From Sulfurimonadaceae bacterium (lineage in GTDB: Bacteria; Campylobacterota; Campylobacteria; Campylobacterales; Sulfurimonadaceae), in the NCBI GenBank assembly GCA_026193155.1, contig JAPHSI010000182.1:1-22551 (forward strand): 22,551 nt of DNA, in the 5' to 3' direction. A program made the position numbers and the translations under genes. Shown here piece by piece: positions 1 through 6,939 of the stretch (position 1 is the first letter of the stretch; each line of letters starts with the position of its first letter). The notes beneath the pieces are model-generated. The model did no database searches. It was not told where the DNA came from and saw only the letters and a program-made list of their open reading frames with translations.

Positions 1-43
1 CTGCTTTTCCATCTTTTAAATCTATTGCCGGGTATAACGTCAT
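1..43 (-). CDS. hisA: HisA, N-terminal fragment (cut by window edge)
   Basis: Only the first 14 codons are in the window, reading MTLYPAIDLKDGKA on the minus strand. This is the conserved N-terminus of HisA, the phosphoribosylformimino-5-aminoimidazole carboxamide ribotide isomerase of histidine synthesis, whose first beta strand carries the catalytic aspartate in the AIDLKDG stretch. An AAAGGAC ribosome-binding site lies about 10 bases ahead of the ATG. It follows hisH on the same strand, the usual order for these partners, but a structured repeat separates them by 110 bases. The identification rests on few residues, but motif and position agree. Confidence 0.85.
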   Translation of the reverse strand, partial: MTLYPAIDLKDGKA

Positions 44-70
44 AAGTGTATTTGTCCTTTTTCTTTTTAT

Positions 71-150
71 TCTAAGAGCCACTAGTGGCGAGGGCTCTCC
101 GCCGAAGAGAACCCAGTGTTAACGTAGCTAAGCGGAATTTACTTCCGATA
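71..150 (-). repeat. Structured intergenic repeat, copy 1 (hisH-hisA)
   Basis: Read on the minus strand, this element starts 7 bases after the hisH stop codon. It shares three blocks, in order, with the element behind fusA at 19682-19777: GGAAGTAAATTCC, CTACGTTAACACTGGGTT and GGCGGAGAGCCC. Visible structures are a small hairpin (arms 133-137 and 143-147), an 8-bp stem including one G-U pair (arms 92-99 and 107-114, 7-base loop), and a perfect 12-bp palindrome GCCACTAGTGGC (78-89) flanked by AGAGCC/GGCTCT arms. The outer arms reuse bases of the 8-bp stem, so the two folds are mutually exclusive. The element is more GC-rich than the surrounding intergenic DNA. Its function is unknown; because hisA follows, it need not be a full terminator. 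Confidence 0.7.
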
Positions 151-153
151 GCG

Positions 154-774
154 TTATAAATTAATAAAGTTCTCTAGTATTTTCAGTCCATTTTCATGGC
201 TTTTTTCAGGGTGTGGCTGAATTCCAAGCACGTTGTCTTTTGCTACACTTGAGCTAAACTCATATCCATATTCAGTACGACCTATAATATCATCCTCATT
301 ATCACAAACAGCATGAAATGAGTGAACAAAATAGAGATAGTGTTTCTCATCTAAACCGTTAAATAAAGGATGATCTTTTGTAAACATTCTGTTCCATCCC
401 ATATGTGGAACTTTTAAAGGCTCAGAAAACTTCTTAGTATCAAATGCTTCTACATGACCTTTTATAAGACCAAGTCCTTCATTACTTCCAAATTCCTGAG
501 ATGATTCAAAAAGTAGTTGCATCCCTAAACAGATGCCAAACATATATTTCCCACTCTCTGCATACCCTTTTATTGCATCCACCATATTTCTCTCTTGTAG
601 ATGTTCCATAGCATCACCAAAAGCACCGACACCGGGAAGTATCAACTTGTCATACTCTATAAACTTTTCCGGATCGCTCTCAATCACACTATTTTGTCCT
701 AATTTAGAGAGTGCATTTTGTACACTTGCTAAATTACCCATGTTATAATCAACTATAGCTATTTTTTGTTTCAT
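154..774 (-). CDS. hisH: Imidazole glycerol phosphate synthase, glutamine amidotransferase subunit HisH
   Basis: HisH hydrolyses glutamine and channels ammonia to HisF, which makes imidazole glycerol phosphate and AICAR in histidine biosynthesis. The 206-residue length is normal. The class I amidotransferase triad is visible: nucleophile Cys82 in GICLGMQLL, and His188 and Glu190 in QPHPEKS. The oxyanion-region motif LPGVGAFGDAM is at about 46-56. The ATG overlaps the stop codon of the upstream Cache-like gene in an ATGA junction, so translation is probably coupled. hisA follows after a structured repeat. Some relatives carry a second HisH-like protein for surface sugar synthesis; the neighbouring hisA argues for the histidine pathway here. 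Confidence 0.96.
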   Translation of the reverse strand: MKQKIAIVDYNMGNLASVQNALSKLGQNSVIESDPEKFIEYDKLILPGVGAFGDAMEHLQERNMVDAIKGYAESGKYMFGICLGMQLLFESSQEFGSNEGLGLIKGHVEAFDTKKFSEPLKVPHMGWNRMFTKDHPLFNGLDEKHYLYFVHSFHAVCDNEDDIIGRTEYGYEFSSSVAKDNVLGIQPHPEKSHENGLKILENFINL

Positions 775-1679
775 AAATGAGTCTCTTTAATTTTTGTAAA
801 TCTTATATATAATGCTAAACCAATAAGCAGCATTGAAACGGCACCGATTATATACATCGAATACACAAGTTGAGCAGGATCGGTTATGGCAAACTTAAAT
901 ACCAACATTAGTGCTTCAATGGACAAGGCAATAATTATAGAACCAAGGAACCTAACCATTGTTTTGTGAGGACCTGATGGGTTATGCTCTTTAACACGCC
1001 CCAATATCTCCTCTTCAATAAGGGTCTTTGCCAGATCAAATATTGCAAGTGCTAAAGTTAGTAAAATTGTAGCTTCAAAAACATCTTTTATTTTAAAATG
1101 AAACGGTGTAATTTCATGTACTACAAAGTTAGCTATACCTTTAAAAAACAACAGCATTGCAACTGCGATAAGTGCAAATGAAAAAGCGGCATATGAATAT
1201 TTGAATAATTTAGAGAAGAATATATCCGTAGAGTTTTGTTGAGATATTTTAAGTACTTCGTCAAGTGACATATCCAAACACGCTATATATTTTAAATCTC
1301 CGTTTTCATCATATATAGGTTGAGATGCAGTAACACACAAGTCACCGCTTATAAGAGACGGATAAGGGTCGGTAATTGTACAACGCCCTTCACGAACTGC
1401 ACGATAATAATATGCACGGTCAGCTCTTATTCTACCTATATCATCATCAGTCTGTCCTTTATTTGTAAAAGTAGGACTAACCTGTACACCTTTGTAATCA
1501 AGTAGATATACACCTTCACAAGTACCTAAGTCATCTTTAATTTTTAAAAGACGAGGCATTATCATATCTGCACTTAATGACGGTAAACGATTTGGAATAT
1601 TCTTAGAAAAAAGGTAACAAAAATAGGCTCTTGCTTTTGTTCGACCTTCTGAAAAATTTTGTATATCAGATGCAACCAT
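771..1679 (-). CDS. Cache/PDC-like sensor domain fused to four membrane helices
   Basis: The 302-residue protein has a soluble N-terminal half and a membrane C-terminal half. Residues about 55-140 resemble a single Cache (PDC) ligand-binding fold: GVYLLDYKG, then RAYYYRAVREG, TDPYPSLISGD, and VTASQPIYDENGDLKYI, which ends in a conserved aspartate stretch. Four hydrophobic helices follow at about 161-187, 201-221, 242-262 and 272-294; they weakly recall PsiE-type four-helix proteins. There is no signal peptide or helix before the sensor domain, and the tail RFTKIKETHL is basic, so both ends are predicted cytoplasmic. No kinase, cyclase or chemotaxis output domain is present. It is the first visible gene of the unit with hisH and overlaps it by 4 bases. 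Its role is unknown; the Cache reading is by motif only. Confidence 0.75.
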   Translation of the reverse strand: MVASDIQNFSEGRTKARAYFCYLFSKNIPNRLPSLSADMIMPRLLKIKDDLGTCEGVYLLDYKGVQVSPTFTNKGQTDDDIGRIRADRAYYYRAVREGRCTITDPYPSLISGDLCVTASQPIYDENGDLKYIACLDMSLDEVLKISQQNSTDIFFSKLFKYSYAAFSFALIAVAMLLFFKGIANFVVHEITPFHFKIKDVFEATILLTLALAIFDLAKTLIEEEILGRVKEHNPSGPHKTMVRFLGSIIIALSIEALMLVFKFAITDPAQLVYSMYIIGAVSMLLIGLALYIRFTKIKETHL

Positions 1680-1714
1680 AATGCTTTAATTCCTATATTT
1701 TAAATATAATTGGA

Positions 1715-1723
1715 AGTATAGCA
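1715..1723 (-). promoter_or_regulatory. Extended -10 promoter for the Cache-hisH-hisA unit
   Basis: On the minus strand the sequence reads TGCTATACT, an extended -10 element with one mismatch to TGnTATAAT. The predicted start is near 1708, about 30 bases before the ATG at 1679. An AGGA ribosome-binding site lies ahead of that ATG. No clear -35 is present, which is usual for sigma-70 promoters in Campylobacterota. Confidence 0.5.
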
Positions 1724-1742
1724 AAATGGTTATTAAAAAAAA

Positions 1743-2495
1743 CTACTTACAAAACTCTTCATCTAAAATTTTAGTTTTATATGTTATTTCATTGTTAGTT
1801 ATTGTAGCTAGTTCCAAACATCTCTCATTAGTGTTTGGCAGTGTAACTATTGCATCTAGTTTATTGTTTAAATAAACTTTCATTTGGGCTTTTTGATTAA
1901 TCTTTCCTTTATAAGAATATCTATATACCATTAAAGAATAATCATCATTTTTATCTAATGTTTTTAAGGTGATAGTTTCTGGTCCGTAACCACGTCTTGA
2001 ATCTCTATCTAGTTTTGCTAAACCTTTAACATCTTGAGTATTTTTATGACTTACATGATACATATTTGCCTTTAGATGTAAATCCAAATCCATAGGCTTT
2101 TCACCCCATGACAAAACAAATCTAGCACTTTTCTTTGGTATGTTTTTACTTATAAGAAATTGTGTTTTCCAAAATGTTCCAAAAGAAATCAATAAATATT
2201 CTTGAGTTGGAATATAGCCTTTTTTTTCTATTCTTATCGGTATTTCAGTATCCATATTTTCAGGTGGTGTTGGAATAGTTATCATACCTTTGTCATCAGA
2301 TTTAAAAACAGACTTTCCTAAATAAAATTCTGCTTCGACAATAGGTTTACAGCTAATTGCATCCCTAATTGAAAATTTAGTTTTTCCATCAAGTTCATCC
2401 TGAGCCATCTCTGCAAGTTCCGCTCTTTCCCAACAAGATTCCGCATATAACGAACTAAATAACAAACTCATAATTAGTATAAATTTTTTAAACAT
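1743..2495 (-). CDS. Secreted YfaP-like (DUF2135-type) protein
   Basis: The 250-residue protein begins with a signal peptide, MFKKFILIMSLLFSSLYA, with likely cleavage after Ala18. Residues about 43-97 resemble a small beta-sandwich of carboxypeptidase-regulatory or PEGA type. The C-terminal half carries LSWGEKPMDLDLHL (about 128-141) followed by DRDSRRGYGPETI, a pattern I associate with YfaP/DUF2135 proteins (W..P.DLDLH, then GYGPE). Few cysteines remain in the mature form and no lipobox is seen. The frame stays open to a GTG at 2504, but AAGGG sits 8 bases before the ATG at 2495 and is too close to the GTG, so I start it at 2495. It is divergent from the acyltransferase gene. Function is unknown; a periplasmic or surface role is inferred. 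Confidence 0.75.
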   Translation of the reverse strand: MFKKFILIMSLLFSSLYAESCWERAELAEMAQDELDGKTKFSIRDAISCKPIVEAEFYLGKSVFKSDDKGMITIPTPPENMDTEIPIRIEKKGYIPTQEYLLISFGTFWKTQFLISKNIPKKSARFVLSWGEKPMDLDLHLKANMYHVSHKNTQDVKGLAKLDRDSRRGYGPETITLKTLDKNDDYSLMVYRYSYKGKINQKAQMKVYLNNKLDAIVTLPNTNERCLELATITNNEITYKTKILDEEFCK

Positions 2496-2560
2496 CTTAA
2501 ACACCCTTTTTATTAATTGGCTTGTAAATTATCTCATAATATTTCTAAATAATCTTTTAA

Positions 2561-2569
2561 TGTTATAAT
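2561..2569 (+). promoter_or_regulatory. Extended -10 promoter for the acyltransferase gene
   Basis: TGTTATAAT is a perfect extended -10 element. The predicted start near 2576 is about 19 bases before the ATG at 2595. No convincing -35 is present. The ribosome-binding site of the gene is weak. Confidence 0.55.
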
Positions 2570-2594
2570 TCCATTAAAAACAGGTTTATGTCAC

Positions 2595-3485
2595 ATGGGT
2601 TATAAAATTTTTTTAGTATTTGAAAACTTTTTAATGCTTTTACCAAAAAAAATCAGAAAATGGTTTTTTACATCCCTTGGAATATTAGGGTTTTACTTAT
2701 CTGCAAAATATAGAAAAGTATCTTTTGATAATTTAGATTTTATTTTTGGAGACAAACTCTCATATAACGAAAAAACTGATATTACAAAATACAGTTTTAA
2801 AAATCTTCTTCTAAATTTCCATCATATAATGGAACTAAGACATATGTCTAAAGATGACTTGGCAAAAATAATTAAAATAGAAAATATAGAAGCCGTAGAA
2901 AAAGTCCACAAAGAGGGACGCGCAGTAATATATGTAACTACACATTACTCATCTTGGGAGTTGGGGGGTGCGAGTTTAGGTGCTTTTGTTGAACCACTAG
3001 TAGCAGTTTATAGAAAAATGAGAAATCCAACCATGCAAGAATGGCTATTAGAAGGTAGGAGCAAATTTGGAAATATTAACTTAGAAAAATCAAAGGTTAT
3101 CAAACCATTAATTCGTCATATAAAAGAAAAAAGAGCCAGTGGAATACTTATAGATACAAACCTAAACAAAAGAGAGGGTATAAAAGTTAATTTTATGGGA
3201 AAAGAAGTCTCTCAAACACCAACACCGGCATATTTGGCAAGAAAATTCAATGCAGCAATTATTCCAGTTACTATCAGAACAGATGATGAAGACAACTATA
3301 CTCTAATGATATTTGATGAGATTAAAGTAGATAAAACAGATGATGAAGAAGCTGATATATTAAAAGCCACCCAAGCCCAAGCCGATTGGTTAGGCTCTTT
3401 AATAGAAAAAGAACCTAAGTTTTGGTTTTGGATTCATAGACGTTTTAAAACTGATTATCCGGAGATCTATGCACCTAAGCCATAA
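2595..3485 (+). CDS. LpxL/HtrB-family lysophospholipid acyltransferase
   Basis: This 296-residue protein matches the family that adds secondary acyl chains to lipid A at the inner membrane. The catalytic H-x4-E motif is at His117-Glu122 (THYSSWEL). Downstream landmarks are the GILIDTN segment, the FMGKEVSQTPTPAYLA segment (the family's F.G....T..A..A block) and IIPVTIR. The N-terminal 40 residues are hydrophobic and basic, as in a membrane-anchored enzyme. The position normally occupied by DQ in lauroyltransferases reads DT here, so acyl or acceptor specificity may differ. It is transcribed alone from its own promoter and ends at a hairpin shared with the convergent AI-2E gene. The family is secure; the exact substrate is not. 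Confidence 0.88.
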   Translation: MGYKIFLVFENFLMLLPKKIRKWFFTSLGILGFYLSAKYRKVSFDNLDFIFGDKLSYNEKTDITKYSFKNLLLNFHHIMELRHMSKDDLAKIIKIENIEAVEKVHKEGRAVIYVTTHYSSWELGGASLGAFVEPLVAVYRKMRNPTMQEWLLEGRSKFGNINLEKSKVIKPLIRHIKEKRASGILIDTNLNKREGIKVNFMGKEVSQTPTPAYLARKFNAAIIPVTIRTDDEDNYTLMIFDEIKVDKTDDEEADILKATQAQADWLGSLIEKEPKFWFWIHRRFKTDYPEIYAPKP

Positions 3486-3522
3486 GCGTATGGAGCATTT
3501 TACAAAAATACACCATACGTTT
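3484..3522. terminator. Bidirectional terminator hairpin between convergent genes
   Basis: Arms at 3484-3493 and 3513-3522 pair over 10 positions with one G-T wobble, around a 19-base loop that holds a further A/T inverted repeat. The hairpin fills the gap between the stop codons of the acyltransferase (3485) and the AI-2E protein (3526), so it can serve both. There is no long T-run. Confidence 0.65.
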
Positions 3523-3525
3523 GAG

Positions 3526-4566
3526 CTAGGTGGCACAATCAGCAGTTCGTGCCTCAAATATTTTTAAAATAGTTAGGAAAAATGCTGTAATAGCTGGGCC
3601 TAAAATCATACCCCAAAATCCAAATGTAGCAAGACCGGCAATGATTGCAAAGAATATTACTATCTCATTTAATTTGGTATCATCCTCTTTTAAAAGACGA
3701 TTGTTTATCTCTTTTATAATAAGTGGTTTAATAAAAGTATCTGCAATAATGGAAATAACCACAATTGAATAAAGTACTATAAAAATAGCATTAAAATTAT
3801 TTCCTAAATAAAATTCATACAACATAAATGGAAGCCACATAAGAGCACCCCCAACTATAGGTATAAGTGAAGCAAACCCATACATTATTCCAAAAAGTAT
3901 CCCATCATAATTAAAAAACGATATAGCTACACCAAAAAGAATTCCTTGAAACATTGCATTTACTATAATTGAATAAAACACCACACTCATTACAGATGAA
4001 AGCTCTTTAGTCAGAGTACTTGCTTCTTCAACTGACACCTGTACAACTCTTTTTAAAAACTCAACTATTATAGAACCGTTATACTGTGCAAAAAAATAAA
4101 ATACAATTACCAAAAATGCATTTTTTATAAAACCTGCTGAAAATGCTCCTATATTCCCTGTAAAAGAGATAGCTTTGGATGTTATCTCTTTTACATCAAT
4201 TTCACTCAAAGCATCCTGTGCAAAAGGCTTTAAAAACTCTAAAAATGCCGGAGGAGAACTCACAAATTCCCTAACATATATCTCAATATTTTTAAGCGTC
4301 ATTTGGTCAAGTGTATTTAGTTTTATAGTAAGCGTAGCTAAAAAATAACCTAAGGGAACAAAAAACAAAACTCCAAGTAGCAAACTAGATATCAAAGCTG
4401 CCATAAATTTTGAACCAATTTTATCTTCAAAAAAATCTTGTATATTTGAAGTTGAAATAGCCAATAAAGCAGCTATTGTCATACTTAATAAAAATGGCGC
4501 ATACAAAAGATACATCCAATAAAGTGATGTTCCAAATAATATAGCTACAAAATATTGTGGTTTCAT
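3526..4566 (-). CDS. AI-2E family (PerM-like) transporter
   Basis: A 346-residue polytopic membrane protein of the AI-2E transporter family. Hydrophobic segments occur in an N-terminal pair (IAALLAIS region and LISSLLLGVLFFVPLGYFLA), then a soluble stretch, then several helices in the C-terminal half. The family's late block FGFWGMILGPAITAFFLTIL is clear near the C-terminus. Members include TqsA and various antiporters, so the substrate cannot be named. The frame runs back to a TTG at 4590, but AAAGGA lies 8 bases before the ATG at 4566, which I take as the start. ruvB and panB lie upstream on the same strand, about 110 bases away. A 20-bp near-palindrome lies just ahead of the gene. Confidence 0.88.
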   Translation of the reverse strand: MKPQYFVAILFGTSLYWMYLLYAPFLLSMTIAALLAISTSNIQDFFEDKIGSKFMAALISSLLLGVLFFVPLGYFLATLTIKLNTLDQMTLKNIEIYVREFVSSPPAFLEFLKPFAQDALSEIDVKEITSKAISFTGNIGAFSAGFIKNAFLVIVFYFFAQYNGSIIVEFLKRVVQVSVEEASTLTKELSSVMSVVFYSIIVNAMFQGILFGVAISFFNYDGILFGIMYGFASLIPIVGGALMWLPFMLYEFYLGNNFNAIFIVLYSIVVISIIADTFIKPLIIKEINNRLLKEDDTKLNEIVIFFAIIAGLATFGFWGMILGPAITAFFLTILKIFEARTADCAT

Positions 4567-4588
4567 AGAAAAAATCCTTTGAAGGAGC

Positions 4589-4608
4589 AAATTTTACCTG
4601 TAAAATTT
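4589..4608. promoter_or_regulatory. Near-perfect palindrome upstream of the AI-2E gene
   Basis: AAATTTTAC and GTAAAATTT form perfect 9-bp arms around a 2-base centre. On the minus strand it contains TAAAAT, a possible -10, about 30 bases from the start at 4566. It may be an operator, but A/T palindromes arise easily in this composition. Confidence 0.3.
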
Positions 4609-4675
4609 AGCCCGAAAAAGATAGAGATTTTTTTGTATTCGGACATTGAAGTTCTAGTTTTAAAATTATTGCTTC

Positions 4676-5686
4676 TCAAAATAAAGTCCCTTCTTCGTTT
4701 ACCCAGTCCATATTTAAAACATCGTAGGTAGCTCTTGTAGCCTTACGACCTTTTGCTGTACGTTCCAAGAAGCCATTTGCCAAAAGATACGGTTCTAATA
4801 CATCTTCAACTGTTCCTTCATCTTCACTTAAACTTGCAGCTATAGTACTTAATCCCATAGGCTTTCCTCTTGCATCTACAAGAAGTTTTAAAAGTTTTAT
4901 ATCCATCTCATCAAATCCAAATGAATTAATTCCTAATTCATCTAAAGCAAACTTTGTTCTAGTGTGCTCAATATTATCTTCATCTGCAACATCTGCGAAA
5001 TCTCTTACACGACGTAAAAGACGTAGAGCTATACGAGGAGTTCCTCGACTTCTTTTAGCTATTTCTATAGCTGCTTCATGAATAATATCACGATCAAGTT
5101 TTTTAGATGCTTGAGAGATTATTTTTGCTAGTTCTTCATGATTGTAAAACTGCAAACGAAAATTCATCCCAAACCTGTCACGCAAAGGATTTGACAACAT
5201 ACCGGCTCTAGTAGTAGCACCAATTAGCGTAAATCTAGGTAAATCTATTTTCACAGTTTGTGCAGCGGGACCGCTACCAATAATAATATCTATACGGAAA
5301 TCTTCCATAGATGAATATAATATCTCTTCAACTGCAGGGGAGAGACGATGGATTTCATCGATAAAAAGTATATCACCCTCTTCCAGATTCGTAAGTATTG
5401 CAGCTAAATCCCCACTTTTTTCTATCATAGGAGCTGCTGTAACTTTTATGTTTGAATCCATTTCGTTAGCTATTATTAAAGCCAAAGTTGTTTTCCCTAG
5501 ACCTGGAGGTCCATAAAAAAGGACATGGTCAAGTGCTTCAGAACGTTTTTTACTGGCTTCTATAAAAACACCTAGATTTTTTTTAACTTGTTCTTGACCT
5601 ATATATTCACTCCAAACATCCGGACGAAGACTTGTTTCAGTGAGTTCTTCACTATCAAACTTTTCAATCTCCACTAATCTATCCAT
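4676..5686 (-). CDS. ruvB: Holliday junction branch migration helicase RuvB
   Basis: RuvB is the hexameric AAA+ motor that drives Holliday junction branch migration with RuvA before RuvC cleavage. The 336-residue length is standard. Visible motifs are Walker A GPPGLGKTT (59-67), Walker B with DEIH (110-113), the sensor segment GATTRAG (156-162), and the arginine-finger region PLRDRFG (167-173). A C-terminal winged helix contains LDARGKPMGL-like residues followed by LEPYLLANGFLERT. The ATG shares one base with the panB stop (TAATG), so translation is likely coupled to panB. RuvA and RuvC are not in the window. Confidence 0.98.
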   Translation of the reverse strand: MDRLVEIEKFDSEELTETSLRPDVWSEYIGQEQVKKNLGVFIEASKKRSEALDHVLFYGPPGLGKTTLALIIANEMDSNIKVTAAPMIEKSGDLAAILTNLEEGDILFIDEIHRLSPAVEEILYSSMEDFRIDIIIGSGPAAQTVKIDLPRFTLIGATTRAGMLSNPLRDRFGMNFRLQFYNHEELAKIISQASKKLDRDIIHEAAIEIAKRSRGTPRIALRLLRRVRDFADVADEDNIEHTRTKFALDELGINSFGFDEMDIKLLKLLVDARGKPMGLSTIAASLSEDEGTVEDVLEPYLLANGFLERTAKGRKATRATYDVLNMDWVNEEGTLF

Positions 5687-6477
5687 TAGTAAGTATGTTC
5701 CTCTTTTGGGAAATTTTTATCTTCAACTTCTTTTGCATAAGAAGCTATTGCTTCTTTAACTAAAGCTGCACCATCAAGATATTTTTTGACAAACTTAGGA
5801 GTAAAAGCTTCAAAAAGTCCGAGCATATCCGAAAATACGAGTACCTGACCATCTACATCTACACCTGCACCTATCCCTATTATAGGGACATTAACACTTT
5901 GTGCTATATCTTTTGCTATATCAGCTTTTACACCTTCCATAACTATACAAAAGGCACCGGCTTTTTCAATAGCTTTTGCATCTTCTATAAGAGAGCTTTT
6001 TTCCTCTTGTGTTTTACCCTTGACTTTATAACCGCCTTCACTTCTAAAAGCTTGAGGAAGCAAACCTATATGACCACATACAGCTATACCGTTACTTGTC
6101 AGATGCTTGACAATATCCGCTTTATCTACACCACCTTCGATTTTTACACTGTCTGCATTAGTCTCTTGAAAAACTTTAATTGCATTTTTTAAAGCTTCAT
6201 CTTTATTTACATAAGTTCCAAATGGCATATCACATACTACAAAACTACTCTCAGCACCCATGCAGACGGCATTTGTATGATAAATCATCTGATCAAGAGT
6301 AGCACTTAGAGTATCTGCTTTACCCGCAAAACTCATATTTAGTGAATCACCTACAAGTATAATATCAGCTGATGGTTCAATAAGTCTGGCAAAAAGTGCA
6401 TCATAAGCAGTTACCATTACTAATGGTTTATTACCTTTTGATTTTTTTATCGATGTTATTGTCATTTTTTTCTTCAT
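5686..6477 (-). CDS. panB: 3-methyl-2-oxobutanoate hydroxymethyltransferase PanB
   Basis: PanB transfers a hydroxymethyl group from methylene-tetrahydrofolate to alpha-ketoisovalerate, the first committed step to pantothenate. The 263-residue protein has the metal-binding residues at the positions known for the family: Asp44 in GDSLNM, Asp83 in VCDMPFG and Glu114 in KIEGG. The catalytic Glu181 follows in VMEGV. The first ATG is followed four codons later by another (MKKKMTITS); ribosome-binding signals are weak for both, so the start may be 12 bases further in. It heads a unit with ruvB. Its pathway partner panC lies 8 kb away in its own unit. Confidence 0.97.
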   Translation of the reverse strand: MKKKMTITSIKKSKGNKPLVMVTAYDALFARLIEPSADIILVGDSLNMSFAGKADTLSATLDQMIYHTNAVCMGAESSFVVCDMPFGTYVNKDEALKNAIKVFQETNADSVKIEGGVDKADIVKHLTSNGIAVCGHIGLLPQAFRSEGGYKVKGKTQEEKSSLIEDAKAIEKAGAFCIVMEGVKADIAKDIAQSVNVPIIGIGAGVDVDGQVLVFSDMLGLFEAFTPKFVKKYLDGAALVKEAIASYAKEVEDKNFPKEEHTY

Positions 6478-6486
6478 AATCGTATT

Positions 6487-6515
6487 TTAACCAAAAACTG
6501 ATACAATTTGGTTAA
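6487..6515. promoter_or_regulatory. Inverted repeat spanning the panB / HPt-trpA divergent promoters
   Basis: TTAACCAAA (6487-6495) and TTTGGTTAA (6507-6515) are perfect 9-bp arms around 11 bases. The spacer and the edge of the right arm hold TGATACAAT (6499-6507), an extended -10 for the plus-strand HPt gene, with a start near 6514. The repeat lies between divergent genes, so it could be an operator for both. It may also be chance. Confidence 0.4.
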
Positions 6516-6534
6516 GTAATGGGAGAAATATTTT

Positions 6535-6939
6535 ATGGGGATAAGAAGTGACTTGGATTCTAACTTTGATTATGAAGTAGTTGATGAGTTTTATGACCAC
6601 TACACAATGATGGTAGAGAGCATGGAGGTAATGATAATTGACCTTGCAAAACCTAATGTGTATAAACGTAGTGTTGACGAATTATTCCGTGTATTTCATA
6701 ATATAAAATCGGCTTCAGGTTTTTTGGAAATTGAACCTATGAGAAGACTCTCTACTTTTGTAGAAGAGGTTTTAGAAGAGCTAAGAAGTAAAGATAAGCC
6801 AATTAGTGAGGCAACCCTCAACTGGCTTTTACAAATCAGCGATATCTTTTCAGCTTGGCAAGATGATATAAAAAATGACAAAGAACTAACAAAAGTAAAA
6901 TATTCTTTACTTAAAATACCTGACTTGGATGATAATTGA
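6535..6939 (+). CDS. Stand-alone histidine phosphotransfer (HPt) protein
   Basis: The 134-residue protein consists of a single helical HPt domain. The phospho-acceptor is His55 in VFHNIKSASGFLEI, matching the family pattern H-x2-K-(S/G)-x4-(F/L). Charged amphipathic helices surround it (about 15-40, 45-62, 67-85, 90-115). No kinase or receiver domain is fused and none is encoded nearby, so it would relay phosphate between partners elsewhere or act as a decoy. A GGGAG ribosome-binding site lies ahead of the ATG. Its stop codon overlaps the trpA start by 4 bases (TTGA), so expression of the two is linked. The domain is clear; the pathway is unknown. Confidence 0.82.
   Translation: MGIRSDLDSNFDYEVVDEFYDHYTMMVESMEVMIIDLAKPNVYKRSVDELFRVFHNIKSASGFLEIEPMRRLSTFVEEVLEELRSKDKPISEATLNWLLQISDIFSAWQDDIKNDKELTKVKYSLLKIPDLDDN

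Noticed and set aside
4612..4642. Possible terminator behind ruvB (CCGAA / TTCGG arms)
   Set aside because: Five pairs with a long unpaired interior; too weak to annotate.
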